Assembly: GCA_005281725.1 (NCBI GenBank)
Contig: SSBO01000002.1
Span: 2,087,588 to 2,115,224 of the forward strand
Direction of reading: 5' to 3'
Origin: Wuchereria bancrofti
Lineage: Eukaryota > Nematoda > Chromadorea > Rhabditida > Onchocercidae
DNA length: 27,637 nucleotides
Shown here: positions 9,694 through 21,306 of the stretch, in pieces
How the letters are laid out: every line of letters begins with the position of its first letter
Position numbering within the stretch: the first letter of the stretch is position 1
Notes under the pieces: model-generated
Databases searched by the model: none
Seen by the model: only the letters and a program-made list of their open reading frames with translations
Told to the model about the DNA's origin: nothing
Program-made: the position numbers and the translations under genes

Positions 9694-12600
9694 TCACCAA
9701 TCCAAACAATGACCAGGTAGTTACAACTTAAATCAATATGTAGTCTCTATCGACAACCTATTAGATTGGCTTTGATTGTTGCGAATATGAAATCGTTAAA
9801 TTTAATTTTAAATATTGGAAATCAAATAGAAATCATTTTACAACAAGTAATAAATTTATTGGGACTTTTGGACAATTTTTTATAGTATATTGAAGCGAGA
9901 CATTGGAGATGTCATGAATTAGCCTTGAATGATATTTTGTTTTGTTGATAACAATCAAAGCACCTCTCTAAACATCCTGTTGTTTTTGTTTTTGATATCA
10001 GTAATTCAAAAAAAAAGAAATTTTTTTTAATATTTCTTAGGAACCATCTCGTATTTTTACATTCGATGCTGTGTTTGGAGAAGATAGCGATCAGTTTAAT
10101 GTTTACAACATTGCTGCAAGGCACATTGTTGACAACGTATTGAAAGGATATAACGGTTAGTACGATTTTGAATTTAATTCTCAGAAAAACCGTCGTATTT
10201 TCAAGAGGACGATAAAGGTTGCAACTGTTAATGTTAATTCATCAAAAGATATGTAATAATTTTGTTGAATGTTGAATGGTAATTGTGAATAAAGATAAAA
10301 TTTACGATGTACTTATGGTGTTTTCGATGGAATTATGAACTAATATGTAGAAATAGAATAGACATTTTTTTTTCCTGGAAGCAATTTTAGTCCTTTTTTA
10401 TTGCTTCTTGTTTTCTCATTTTGATTTTATTTAGGTACTATTCTTGCTTATGGACAAACTGGTACTGGAAAGACTTTCACAATGTTGGGAAATAAAAATT
10501 GTCCTGGAATAATTCCCAATTCATTTGTACATATTTTTGATCATATAGCAAAATGTCAGCAAGATAAAACATTCCTTGTTCGAGTTTCTTATTTGGAGAT
10601 TTACAATGAAGAAATCCGAGATTTGTTAGCTAAAAATCCGGTGCATGGTCTTGAAATTAAGGTATGTTGGTTGGTGATGAAAAAATGTTCGAGATGAAAA
10701 TATGATAGTTTAGTAGTTCAGGGATATCATTTCATTTTTCCTTCCGATCATCGATGTACTTATTATTAAATTTTAGTTATTATTAAAATTATTATAAAAT
10801 TATTATTCCGAGTAGTAGATAAATTAAAGGAGAACTAAATGACTTTTAATTTACTCCTTTTTATTTATTTATTTTTTATCTAATTGTAATCAAAATTCAT
10901 ATTTTGAATTTGGATGTTATTCAGGAACGACCAGACATTGGTGTTTATGTGAAAGATCTATCAAGCGTCACTGTCTCCGGTGCAGATCATATGGAACGTA
11001 TCATGCATTTCGGTAATAATTACAGGTATGTTACTGTTTTTCAAAACAACGAAGTAATTTAGAAAATTTGAAACAGATAATTATTCTGTACAATAGATGT
11101 GAACTGAATAGACTTGATGAAGCTAATATAAATGTCAAAATAAGTCCAGTTGATTAGAAACCATCTTTATTAACTTTTCCGCTATATTATAGATCAACAG
11201 GTGCAACAAAAATGAATGCAGACAGTTCACGTTCCCATGCTCTGTTCACGGTAACAATTGAATGCAGTGAAAAGATTGGTGATCGTTGTCATATCACACA
11301 AGGAAAGCTACAACTTGTCGATTTAGCCGTAAGTTTCAGTTGTTTGTATAGTTTTACAATTCAATGCGTTGTATCTGCTCATGTCAGTAAAATAAACAAT
11401 ACTATATATTGTACTTTTGAGAAAATATTTTTATGATATTTCAGCTCATTGTGGATTTTCATTAGAAATTCGTTAACTTACGTCTGAGTTATAAATACGA
11501 CTTATTTTCAACATTTTTTTTTGTTTTTGTTTTCAGTTTTAATTATTTCAACTTTGTGGCTGATATACATCATGCGATGATCGCAATGATTGTAATTTAT
11601 AGGGTAGCGAGAGACAGCCGAAAAGTGGTACCAGTGGAAATCGATTAAAAGAAGCGGCTCGTATCAATTTGTCTCTTTCTTCTCTCGGTAATGTTATTAG
11701 CGCTTTGGTCGACTCGAAGACCGTTCACATTCCTTATAGAAATTCCAAACTTACGCGATTACTTCAGGATTCGTTAGGTGGTAATTCAAAGACTGTCATG
11801 GTAAGTAAATTGTTACATAATTTGATTTTTTTTTAATAATAAATTGATTTTTTTTTTGCTTTTAATAAAGATTTTAATAAAAAAAAAGAAAAAAAAGTAC
11901 GAAAAACAGTGCTTTTTGCATGAAAGCATTGGCTACTAAATTTTAGAAGCTTAAAAATTTAGAAATTCTAAAGTGGAGAAATGTTTTTCTCATTTCAGTT
12001 TGCAAATATTGGTCCTGCTTCCTATAATTACGATGAAACGGTTTCCACGTTGAGATATGCAAATCGTGCTAAAAATATTCAAAATGTGGTTCGAATTAAT
12101 GAGGATCCAAAAGATGCACTATTGAGGAAATTTCAACTGGAAATTGAGCATCTTAAGCATATGCTTGAAAAAGGTTTGATAGACAGTTTGTGGATGTACT
12201 AAACGTACTTTATTTTATATTCGTTTTACAAGTTCTTGTAATAAATTACAAAATCTTATGGTACAAGAATTTTTTAGTATGTGTTAGCCGTTTATTTTTT
12301 CGTTTCAAAGTAAACAGCTTGCAGAAGAGTCAAGTGGAAATGAAGAAGAGATGGATGAATCGAGTTTGCACAAAGGTCAAAAACAATCGCGGAATCGTTA
12401 TAGTGATCGTATTGAAGAACTGGAAAAGACGATTGAAATTAGGAAAAATGAATTGCAAAAGGAAAAAGGAATAGCTGACGAGGAGCGCGAAGCGTTAATA
12501 GCAGAACTTCATGCCAAAGAGGTATGTTTATAGGGAGTTGTTTATAGAGTCACTTTCGATCACATATCTGTTTCGGATGTTTTTCTAAAATTTTGTGTTA

Positions 12601-14450
12601 ATTTAGGAAGAATTGGCTCAAGCGCATAGAGATCATGATTCATTGATGAATAAACTAAAGCAAATTGAGAAAAAGCTTATTGTTGGTGGCGAAAATATGC
12701 TTGAAAAGGCTGAGAAACAAGCCCGATTGCTAGAACAAAGTAATGCTGAATTAGAACGTGGACGTGTAAACGAGACGCAGCTGAAGCAAGCATTGGCGGA
12801 AAAAAATCAAGAGAGGTCCGATTTGTTAGAACAATTGATAAGATTAGAAGGATTGCTGAAATGTAGCAGAGAGTTTGAAATTTTTTCTTTTTCATAAAAT
12901 TTCCTTTACTCTATAGTTTATCAATGTTTGAATATTAATTTTAACGTGTTGTGCATAGAATTATGCGTTAAGCTCCTATACGTTTCTTTTGGTAAAATAA
13001 TACAATTTATCCTTTTGTACAGAATTGTTTTGTTAGTTATTAAAGGTAAAAAAAGTAAAAGGTTTTGCAAACTCTAAAAAAGAAAAACGATAAATAAACA
13101 AAAAGATAATTCTTTTTGCTAAGCGGTTATATTTTATAGGATTGATCTAGAAGAAAAATACAATACCTTAGCAGAAGAGGCACATGGAAAGACGAAAAAG
13201 ATAAAGAAAGTTTGGAATATGCTAAATGCTGCAAAAAGTGAATTGGCTGATGTACAAATGGAACATCAACGTGAGATGGAAGGTCTTTTGGATAGCGTTC
13301 GTCAACTTCGCAGCGAACTTCTTCTACAATTGCTTATTATTGGTAAACAGTATGTATATACTAATTAATTCATATTGAATGAATGACATTGATTAGGATG
13401 GCAAATCTTTCAGAAGGAATAAAGAAAGCAACGAGTATTTCCTATATTTTGTTTCCATCAAAAAGAATTACAGTGTTATGAAATCACCTAAACACAAAAG
13501 AGCAGTGCGTATAAGAATTGTGGAATTGTAAAGTAGCTGCAAATTCTTGCAGATAACTTAATGAACTTTAACCTGACATTGCCCTTCCTTTTTCACTTAT
13601 AAATTGTTATACGTTTCGCCTAGTGTAACCAATTATCAATCTTTTGTTCTTTTCTTGACTTATTTTCATCATTTTACTGTAGATCGTTTGCAGTAGTACT
13701 ATCAATAATGGAACTATTGGATAAATTTCGTAAATTTTTCTTTTTTTTGCAGAAAGCTATATACCAGCGGATTTCTTAGAACTCATTGAACGTTATGTTC
13801 GATGGAATGAGGAAGTAGGTGATTGGCAATTAAAATGCATTGCTTATACTGGAAATAATATGCGAGCACGTAATCCACCACAACAACCTCTGTACAAGGT
13901 TTACACTTTGTTTGATGTTTCAGTAACATTTAGACATCGACAATTGAACTTACAAATAGACTAAGGATATGATTACTTCACTGTCGTACTGAAATGGTTA
14001 TATTTTTGCAACTCAAATTATTTTGTCAAAAATAATTAAAAAAGATTTCAATGTCTTGCGCTATATATTTTAAAGATAAAATAACAGTTAATTGACTACT
14101 ATATTACTTAGGTCTTTTGGAATAGAATTTTAATATTTTCAAGCAATAAGCAGCACTACAGTCTTATAATTATATACCTGAAGACTACAGTTTTATAATT
14201 ATATACCTGAAGTTTAAACTTATAGCCTCCAAATTCTCAAATGCTGGATTTGTTCCTCTCGTATCAGGATCAAGTAGCGCATATGTCTTCAAATGATGTA
14301 CGCTCTTCAAAGCTACGTGTAAAATCTAGCAAACGGTATGTTCGTTTATTTTTCTCAATCGTTTAATTTCTTTTACTTAAAATTGTCCGAGTATTTTATT
14401 GCAGATTAGAGCCTCTTTTGGAAAGTATATATGAAATGAATTTTATTTAA
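9570..14450 (+). CDS. klp-20: Kinesin-II motor subunit, KIF3A/KLP-20 type
   Basis: Thirteen exons: 9570-9716, 10041-10155, 10435-10661, 10925-11025, 11193-11328, 11603-11800, 11999-12173, 12325-12521, 12607-12815, 13140-13342, 13753-13898, 14268-14335, 14405-14450. All phases fit, giving 655 aa. The N-terminal motor has VRVVVRCRP (9-17), P-loop GQTGTGKT (94-101), switch I NADSSRSH (205-212), switch II LVDLAGSER (238-246) and RYANRAKNI (327-335), then the neck and a coiled-coil stalk. [35 protein letters not shown] and the tail [14 protein letters not shown] (from about 594) match KIF3A, not KIF3B. The partner is expected to be a KIF3B-type motor plus KAP, moving cargo to microtubule plus ends in cilia of sensory neurons. 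Exon 9 ends at an unusual donor (AG|GTCCGA); reading on gives 27 more residues and a stop at 12897. The last two exons ([13 protein letters not shown] end) resemble no KIF3A tail I recall. Confidence 0.94.
14155..14212 (+). repeat. 29-bp tandem duplication in a kinesin intron
   Basis: Two head-to-tail 29-bp copies, 14155-14183 and 14184-14212, differ at one base (GTCTTATAAT versus GTTTTATAAT). They lie in the intron before exon 12, about 55 bp from its acceptor. Confidence 0.88.
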
Positions 14451-16495
14451 TGAAGAAATTGTCACTGAAATTGTCGCATATAGTATGATATGTGAAGTGA
14501 TTTGCAGCGAAAGAGATGCGGCACGTCTAAATGTGTTACTGAATTAAAGCTGTCTGGATGAATGGATCACGTTGTTTTGAATTTTTGCAAATAAAGCACA
14601 TATGTGCTTGGTTTGTGATTGTTGGGATGGTATTTACGTTTGAGATGATGGACCGACTAGTTTTATTTATGAAGCTTTAAAGAATTCTCCTTTCTTGGGA
14701 GAGGGGAATTAAAAAAAAAATGAGGTATTAATATATGAGAATTATATGATAGATTGGGTACAATAAGTCCTCAAGCTTTTTTTTTATTTTGTGTTAACTC
14801 AAAGAAAAATTTTAATTTATGTGGAAAGGGAAACAGTCGATTTAGGGAAATTGAACATGAACCTTAGTCCTCTCCGATAAAAAAGTACGCGGAAGTTCTT
14901 TTACTATTGTGGAACTATGTTGTCTCGTTGTTTTGTGCTCTGTGATAGTTTATTTATGCTTTAATGTACATAACTCGAAATGAATATTAGTTTCATTAAT
15001 GTCTTTGGCACTGTGCTCCTAACTTCAATTATTCGAAGTTATTTCTATGTTCTGGTCTATTTGGGAGAGTCTGGTTCCAAAACTTCTTGCTTAGAGATAT
15101 TTTTAAACTTGAAGTTCAGTTATTTAAGCTAGCGTAATATCTGAATACTATTCACGTGAATATATCGTAACTAATTTAAATGATTACTAAATACGAAGAT
15201 TAAATACTATCAATGAATGTCGTTGTTTAATCTTATTACTTTGAAATATCTAGATATAATGTTAGCTTTCTTTGAAAGAATCCAGTGAATTACCCTCGAA
15301 ATGGATTATACATAGAGTATTCGTTTTTAAAAAATCAATCCACCTGTAAAATCGTATTGCAGTTATATATAAAATATTTCAGCTAATGTATAAATACATG
15401 TTGATTAGTTAAATAACAAGGAAGAGACGTAAATGATTATTCAATATAGATTTTTGATAAAACTGTTGAGATTTTCGGTTGGTCAAAATGCCAGCTTTTA
15501 TTTCAACAATTGAATTTTAACTATGAAGCCTCTAGGCAAGATTTGTAATATCTCTCATTATCATAGTTTCGTGATACTTTTTTTTTTTTCTGAAACTAAG
15601 GTGCGTTATTCAGATGTGAAACGAAAAGATAGATTAGCAAAGAAGGGATAAAATACTAAACTAAATCAAAAATTTGACGAATATATAATATAGCATTGCT
15701 TTATGTTAATCTTGCATGATTGATTTTAAATAGTATAAAATGCATAAATTAGGCAAAATTATTTTATAGAAAGTGATTTTAGGAAAGATAATGACTATAA
15801 ATATAAAGTGTTTAGTTTGAGATGAGGTATTTATAGGGAAGTGAAACATAGGAAAAGTTTACCTGTAAGAGGTGCAAAGAACTGAAATCAATGCTAAAGT
15901 TCGTAAAGATGGGAATGAGAAAGAAGCAAAAGAGAAATGAAAGCTTTCTAACTTTCACAATCGTTAGAGAGAAATTACTCGTTAGAATAATTCAATTATT
16001 CTTTTTTCATAATTTATTCTCTGATCAATTTCCATTTTATTGGAGCTATACTTGAAGATTAATAATGGTTAACCTTTTGAATTTCTGCATAAAATATCAA
16101 TACATTACCTTTGTAAATCAATTTGTTCAGTTAATAATTATATTCAAATAAAAAGATAAAAGAAAAAAATCAAATAAATAACATTAAACAATTCAAATAT
16201 ATTAGAATATTATTATTTTTATACCAAATATTAGTAAACCAAATTCAAAATTATAATTGACTTATTATATTTTAGAATAGTACAAATACTTTTATTACTC
16301 TTTTTATGGAGTATTCTCGTTCTCTTCTGCAGTATTGCAACCTAACTATATGTTTTATTAATTAAACAGTGTAAATAATAAAATTATTGATCGGATGGAG
16401 TAATATTTACTTGATTGAATGAGTAATTTTGACTGATTGATTGATTCAGTTCACATATTGATTCACTTTTTTTTTTTTTTTTTAATGCAATATAG
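14451..16495. other. Intergenic region after the kinesin gene
   Basis: AT-rich, with T and A runs. It holds the kinesin 3' UTR and, beyond that, nothing I can assign. No long ORF on either strand. Confidence 0.6.
14590..14595 (+). terminator. Candidate polyadenylation signal AATAAA of the kinesin gene
   Basis: Exact AATAAA 140 bases after the kinesin stop codon (14448-14450), at a normal 3' UTR distance for a nematode. Confidence 0.55.
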
Positions 16496-16499
16496 CAAA

Positions 16500-16583
16500 A
16501 TGATAAACGATTTAGAGAATTGTTGGTTTTTGCTTTTGATCCTCATTGCATCATCCCTCTCAACTGCAATATGCTATCATTAG
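16500..16583 (+). other. Orphan signal-peptide-like ORF (27 aa)
   Basis: ATG at 16500 follows an acceptor-like TGCAATATAG (ends 16495) after a long T run. The peptide begins MINDLENCWF and runs into a hydrophobic core, LLLILIASSL, then STAIC. This is the shape of a secretory signal peptide with a cleavage-like Ser-Thr-Ala end. The frame stops at TAG (16581-16583), only a few codons before a donor-like CAG|GTTTGC at 16597. A second frame is open across the same interval. It could be a first exon broken by one substitution, an upstream ORF in a 5' exon of the next gene, or chance. Confidence 0.25.
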
Positions 16584-16871
16584 CAGTATTATCAGGTTTG
16601 CTTTTTTTTTTTTATTTTTCTTTATTGTTGTTTTTAACATTTTGCTCAGCTGTTCTGTTGTTTAAAGTGAAAAAGTGAAAAGATCTGATAAATTTTGAAA
16701 GAGAATCCAAGACAATGATTATTCCTTATTTTCATCTATTATCGATCGTTTTCTTTTTTTGCTTATATTAGTTTCATATTTCTCAATAAATGGTATTTTT
16801 CATTTTCTGAAAAATAACAACTTTTTTTCTTTTTTTTTTGATGGTGAATTTTTAAGTCTTTGTTTTACATA

Positions 16872-16887
16872 ATTACATTTATTCCAG
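16872..16887 (+). promoter_or_regulatory. Putative spliced-leader acceptor of the unknown gene
   Basis: TTACATTTATTCCAG ends at 16887. The first ATG downstream is the one at 16926, and a TAA directly precedes that ATG in frame. This fits a trans-spliced message with a 38-base 5' UTR. It could instead be the acceptor for a 5' UTR exon near 16500. Confidence 0.45.
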
Positions 16888-16925
16888 ATTTTAAGCGTTA
16901 AATCAGGCATTATTGATTTATATAA

Positions 16926-19190
16926 ATGCGTATTTTTGGAATTATTCCTGAGCTACGAAATTATCGACTTATGAAAATTGGTTTCTGGGGACATCAATTG
17001 TACGTTTCACCATGTTGTACTGATCGTATCCAAATATGGTCCATACATTCATTCATACCTAATTCATGGTCAAAATTATTTGATTTTCCGCTTATTCAAC
17101 TTTTTTATTCTTTTTACACCGTATCACCTGATGAGCCATATATCTATGCTCTTGTTGTCGCATTATTCGTAAGTTTATTTATGACACACTTTTTTTACTA
17201 TAGAATTTTGATAAAAGAACTCAGCATTAGGGTGATAAATAGAGAAGAGTACAAAACAAGAAAATTTTTTTATTTCCAAATGAATAAAGAAAGCAAAAGT
17301 TAGATAATCATCACATGAATTCAGTGTTGAACAAGTAATTTTAGGAAGTGGCAAAAAATTGTGATATCAAAAAGAATTCCAAAAATTTCTAAGCACATAT
17401 AATGTTTTAAAATAGATTTTCAACCTATAATAGGTTAAATAGTTTGATTTACATGCATTTATTAACCATTTAGTTGTTATTTTTTAGGATTGTGATGTAC
17501 CACGAATATCAATGTTGCGAATATCTATGGATAGCGGTGCATGTGATGTATTTAATTTGGATGAAGTATCTGGTGATGAATTCGAGAATAAAGTTTTTTT
17601 AGAGAATATTGTACTTGGCTGTGGAAAACATCAGTTGTACATGTATGAAAGAAGCGTTGTAATGGGACCAATTCCATTTTGGAAAATAATACTTCTTAAG
17701 GTTTTTTTTTTCTTTCAGTTTAACTTTAATTTATTTAGAAAATGCAATTTGCTAAACATTTTCTGTTTCAGGATAGTATGACATTTGTAATTATCAGTGA
17801 AACAATTGCTGCAGATGAAAATGAGGAAAGATGTAGTCGTTTCCCGATTGTTTTAGATGGTGATAAAAGGAGAGTGTTTAAACTACAAGATAATCACGAT
17901 ATTATTGTTTATGATGGAGAAAATAATTGCTGGAATACCTATCCACCATCATCAGATACACCTACTGATGTTAGTTTTTTTTTTTTTTTTTTCTGAATGT
18001 TTTTAACAAGTAAAACTTATGTACAGTAGGATACTGGGCATAGATTCGTATAGATTTTCTAGTGATACTCATAATAATGTAGCTGATCGATTTAATACAA
18101 AAATTTTAGCAGCTTTGGTTGGGCATTCTTCTAAAAACCGTTACTAAATTTGAATCGCTAATCAAAATAAATTTTGTATGTTTATAGTTGAATTTATTAC
18201 GAGTTAGAGGCATCAGTGAAACATACGGACGAACAGTGCGTCGAATGGGAGCTATTGAATCACCACTTACTTTTTACGTCAGTGATGGTATCTGCATTGC
18301 AAAGGTTTGTTTTGTTTATTTTTTTAATTAATTTACAATTTTATCCTTTTTTATAACACATAATTTATGATATACTAGGAAATTTGGATCGGGGTTTACG
18401 CTGGTGAAACAGAATAGAACGGAGGTGAAAGGTCGAAAGGGGAAAGTTAGCGATGCAGTATTGAGTATCACAGGCGTCACGTGATCTATAGTTTGAAAGT
18501 GATGGGTAAAAAAATTCTTCACTTCATATTTCTTTTACTTTTGATTGTTATTCTTTAGATTTTTTCAAGAAAACAATAATTTTTCTTCATTTTGCAGATT
18601 TTCCGTCAAGCATATCATTCCTTCTATCATATCATATTTGATGATGAACGAATGGTTTATCGTGTAATACCAGCGGGTAAATATCGTCTTCCCATGCATA
18701 TTCAATTGCGATTCTATGGGGTATTGCTACTTATAATCTATTACTTTAGTATTAGCTTTTTTTTTTTTTTGCTAAATGAATACTTTACATACCGTTGTTG
18801 TTGGCGTAAGAAAATGATTTCACTGACTTAAAATATGCTTTTAACTGAATTGAAATATGATTAAGTTTCTTTTCATATAATTATGTTGAATTCAGGCTAA
18901 CGATAATTATTAATCGAGTGTAGGCTTGCGTAATCCTGAAGATAGGCCTATAATGATCAGAATTTATAAGAATAAAATTTTCACAGGTTTGTTCAAAAAC
19001 TCAATTTGCATTCATATGTTCCACCGGTGTAGCATTTGTCCCGCTAGAACCAGCAACCTTACGACAATTGTCATTTCTGGCAGTACAACGACAGCATTGC
19101 AAAATTATTGGCGGTATATGGCGTGGTGGGATCTCCGAAGAAATGATTAAAGCTACCTGTGCATATAGTACAACTCGGCAACTTCTTTAA
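16926..19190 (+). CDS. Unrecognised multi-exon protein, possibly beta-propeller-like
   Basis: I do not recognise the family. Exons in phase: 16926-17168, 17488-17700, 17772-17969, 18188-18304, 18598-18676 (or 18598-18805), 18924-18986, 19033-19190. This gives about 356 aa (or 399). The start is the first ATG behind an acceptor, with TAA just before it. Blade-like stretches such as GHQLYVSP...DRIQIWSI, DIIVYDGENNCWNTYPP and PLTFYVSDGICIAK, with Trp near strand ends, recall kelch or WD propellers; this is only an impression. Acidic loops are frequent. No signal peptide is present in this model. The fifth exon can end at GG|GTAAAT (18677) or run on through a hydrophobic, T-rich segment to C|GTAAGA (18806); both join exon 6 in phase. 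Unspliced, it would end at TAA 18829-18831 after a membrane-like helix and RKK. The last intron is only 46 bases. Confidence 0.7.
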
Positions 19191-21252
19191 TCATGCATTT
19201 ACTCATTCGAATTTGCGGTGGAATTAGATTTTCATTCTTTTCAAGTATTTTTTTTTTTGTTTGTTTATTTTGTTTTTTACTACTATCTATAAAATTTGCT
19301 GAAATTAATATGCTAAGTTTTACTGTTGTAGTTTGCTCGTATAGCGCTAAAGAAATTATCTTCATTTTTTATTGAATTTGGTTGTTTAATAAGAAAGTCT
19401 GAACACAAAGATGGATTTTATTATGCTAACATTTTTTTCCCATTGTTGTTATTATTAAATTTCTCTACTCTGATTATCATATTTTAAATAGTATTAAGAT
19501 TACCTGATTCCTTTAATATCCAATATTTGTATATATTTTTTTCTGTGATTTTATAAAATTCTGGAATAGCAGAAAGCAATGGAAGTTTAGAAGTTTAATA
19601 AGATCGACTTTTTAGGCAAATTATCGGCATGTGATAAACGATAAGAGAAAATTTTCATAATGCAGAGATAGATTATATTGGAAGAAACTAATTAAGATTA
19701 ATAACTGTATTTCATATTATTTTCGTATTTCATTGTTCCCTGAAAAAAGCGATCTAAAGCAAATATTTTCATTTAAAATATCTGTATTGTAAGTTCATCC
19801 ATTAGCATTCTTCTACTTTAGGACATATATAGAAACAAGATTGGACTAAATTCTAGATCGTTTTCTTCAGTTATCTTCGAGAAATGAAACTATTATCTAG
19901 CTGGAATAAGTTGTCTTTCATACCGTATTTAAAAAAAAATTTATTTTGCCCATTATTGTAATCATTGCTGTAATTGTAATTATTATCGTTTTATTATTAT
20001 TGCTTTACTATTACTAATCTCTGTAATTTTATAGTAATACATAAATCACAAATGGTATATTGCTAATTTGTCATCCTTGCAACATGACAAGTTAGAAGTA
20101 TCAATGTCTACCTGTTCCGGAAAATTTTACGTATCATAAGTACTATTTTTTTTTAGCTGCTTTTAAACATTGTGATGGTACTAATCATACAGATAAAATA
20201 AAGAATGATGGAAGAATAAAATGTTGCTAAATTGGTGCTTAATATTATTTTATTTTTCATTTTTGCTACTGTTTTATTGTGATCGATATAAATGAATAAA
20301 TAGATATTTAATAACTAATAATATTTTCATTTTTGTGCATTGGATTAGTTTTCTTTCATAATTTATTGAATTTACCAAAGGAACAAAATTCATATGTGAG
20401 AGAAATGATGAATCAGAATGAAAAGCTAATAGTGTATTTGAAACAAAAGTAGAATTTTTAATTCAAAAACATTCTTCTTGTCGTCCTTCAATCTTCTATT
20501 AGATGAAAGTACAATCTGTTGTTCTTTTTGCTTTCTGTCTTTGATTTTTTTTAGTAATTTGTTAAATTTAATAGTTTGCTTTTTTTTTTTAAATTTTTTT
20601 TAAAATGATATTTTAAATGGGACTAACGTATTTGTGCTTTTGTTATAAAACACTTTATTGACTATATTTTTTTATTCATTCTTTGTTACTCTTTTTTAAA
20701 ATGATATTTTAAATGGAACTAGCATATTTGAGCTTTTTCTATTCTATAAACTTATCTTGATCATCTCTAGTTGTTTTCGTATTTTGTACAAATAGTTAAT
20801 AAATGATTCAATATTTTTCTGATAATCATCTTACTGTTCTCAGTGACTTAATTTATGATTTTGATTCTTCCAATAATTACTATTGAATTTCATAGATAAA
20901 AGATAATTTTGTGCTTAATAAAAAGTAAACTTTTTTCCATTGAGTTTTAGTAAAAACTATAACATAAGTAATCTTTGAATGTATTACCTATCGAATGAAG
21001 ATTATCTTACTCTTCCTAATAATTTTGTTTATGGTTTTGATTCTTGCTATGATTATTGATGTTAAATTTCATACTTAAAAAAAAAAAAGGAAAGGTAATA
21101 GAGAAAAAAGTAGGAATAACAGAAACTAGAAATAACTTGCGATTTTTTAAAATCATTGTTATAAAACTTACAATTGAGTGCAATTTCCTTTTTGAGTTTT
21201 TACATTTTGAATTTTAATTCTTCAACTAATTGAAATAATGTAATTTTCATGT
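19191..21252. other. Intergenic region before the PAPS transporter gene
   Basis: Very AT-rich. No coding gene is seen on either strand; short ORFs such as 19193-19375 run through T-rich sequence. Two diverged duplications lie at 20594-20736 and about 20820-21080. Confidence 0.6.
20594..20736 (+). repeat. Diverged direct repeat pair (about 45 bp)
   Basis: About 45 bases containing TTTAAAATGATATTTTAAATG and then GACTAACGTATTTGTGCTTT (about 20594-20641) recur about 97 bases on as GAACTAGCATATTTGAGCTTT (about 20691-20736), with a few substitutions. The flanking 20820-20900 and 21000-21080 also look related (TTATGATTTTGATTCTT versus TTATGGTTTTGATTCTT), which hints at an older, larger duplication. 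Confidence 0.65.
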
Positions 21253-21264
21253 TTGATTTTATAG
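21252..21264 (+). promoter_or_regulatory. Putative spliced-leader acceptor of the PAPS transporter gene
   Basis: TTTGATTTTATAG ends 17 bases before the chosen start at 21282. Without trans-splicing the frame would also be open from an ATG at 21249, which lies inside this acceptor-like run. Confidence 0.5.
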
Positions 21265-21267
21265 TGA

Positions 21268-21306
21268 ATGAGCTTTTTTGGATGTATTCATCGATTTATT
21301 CCATGA
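21268..21306 (+). other. 12-codon upstream ORF overlapping the transporter start
   Basis: If the leader acceptor at 21264 is used, the first ATG of the mRNA is 21268. It opens a 12-codon frame, different from the transporter frame, ending at TGA 21304-21306. That stop overlaps the transporter's second in-frame ATG (21303-21305) as ATGA, an arrangement compatible with re-initiation. Confidence 0.4.
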
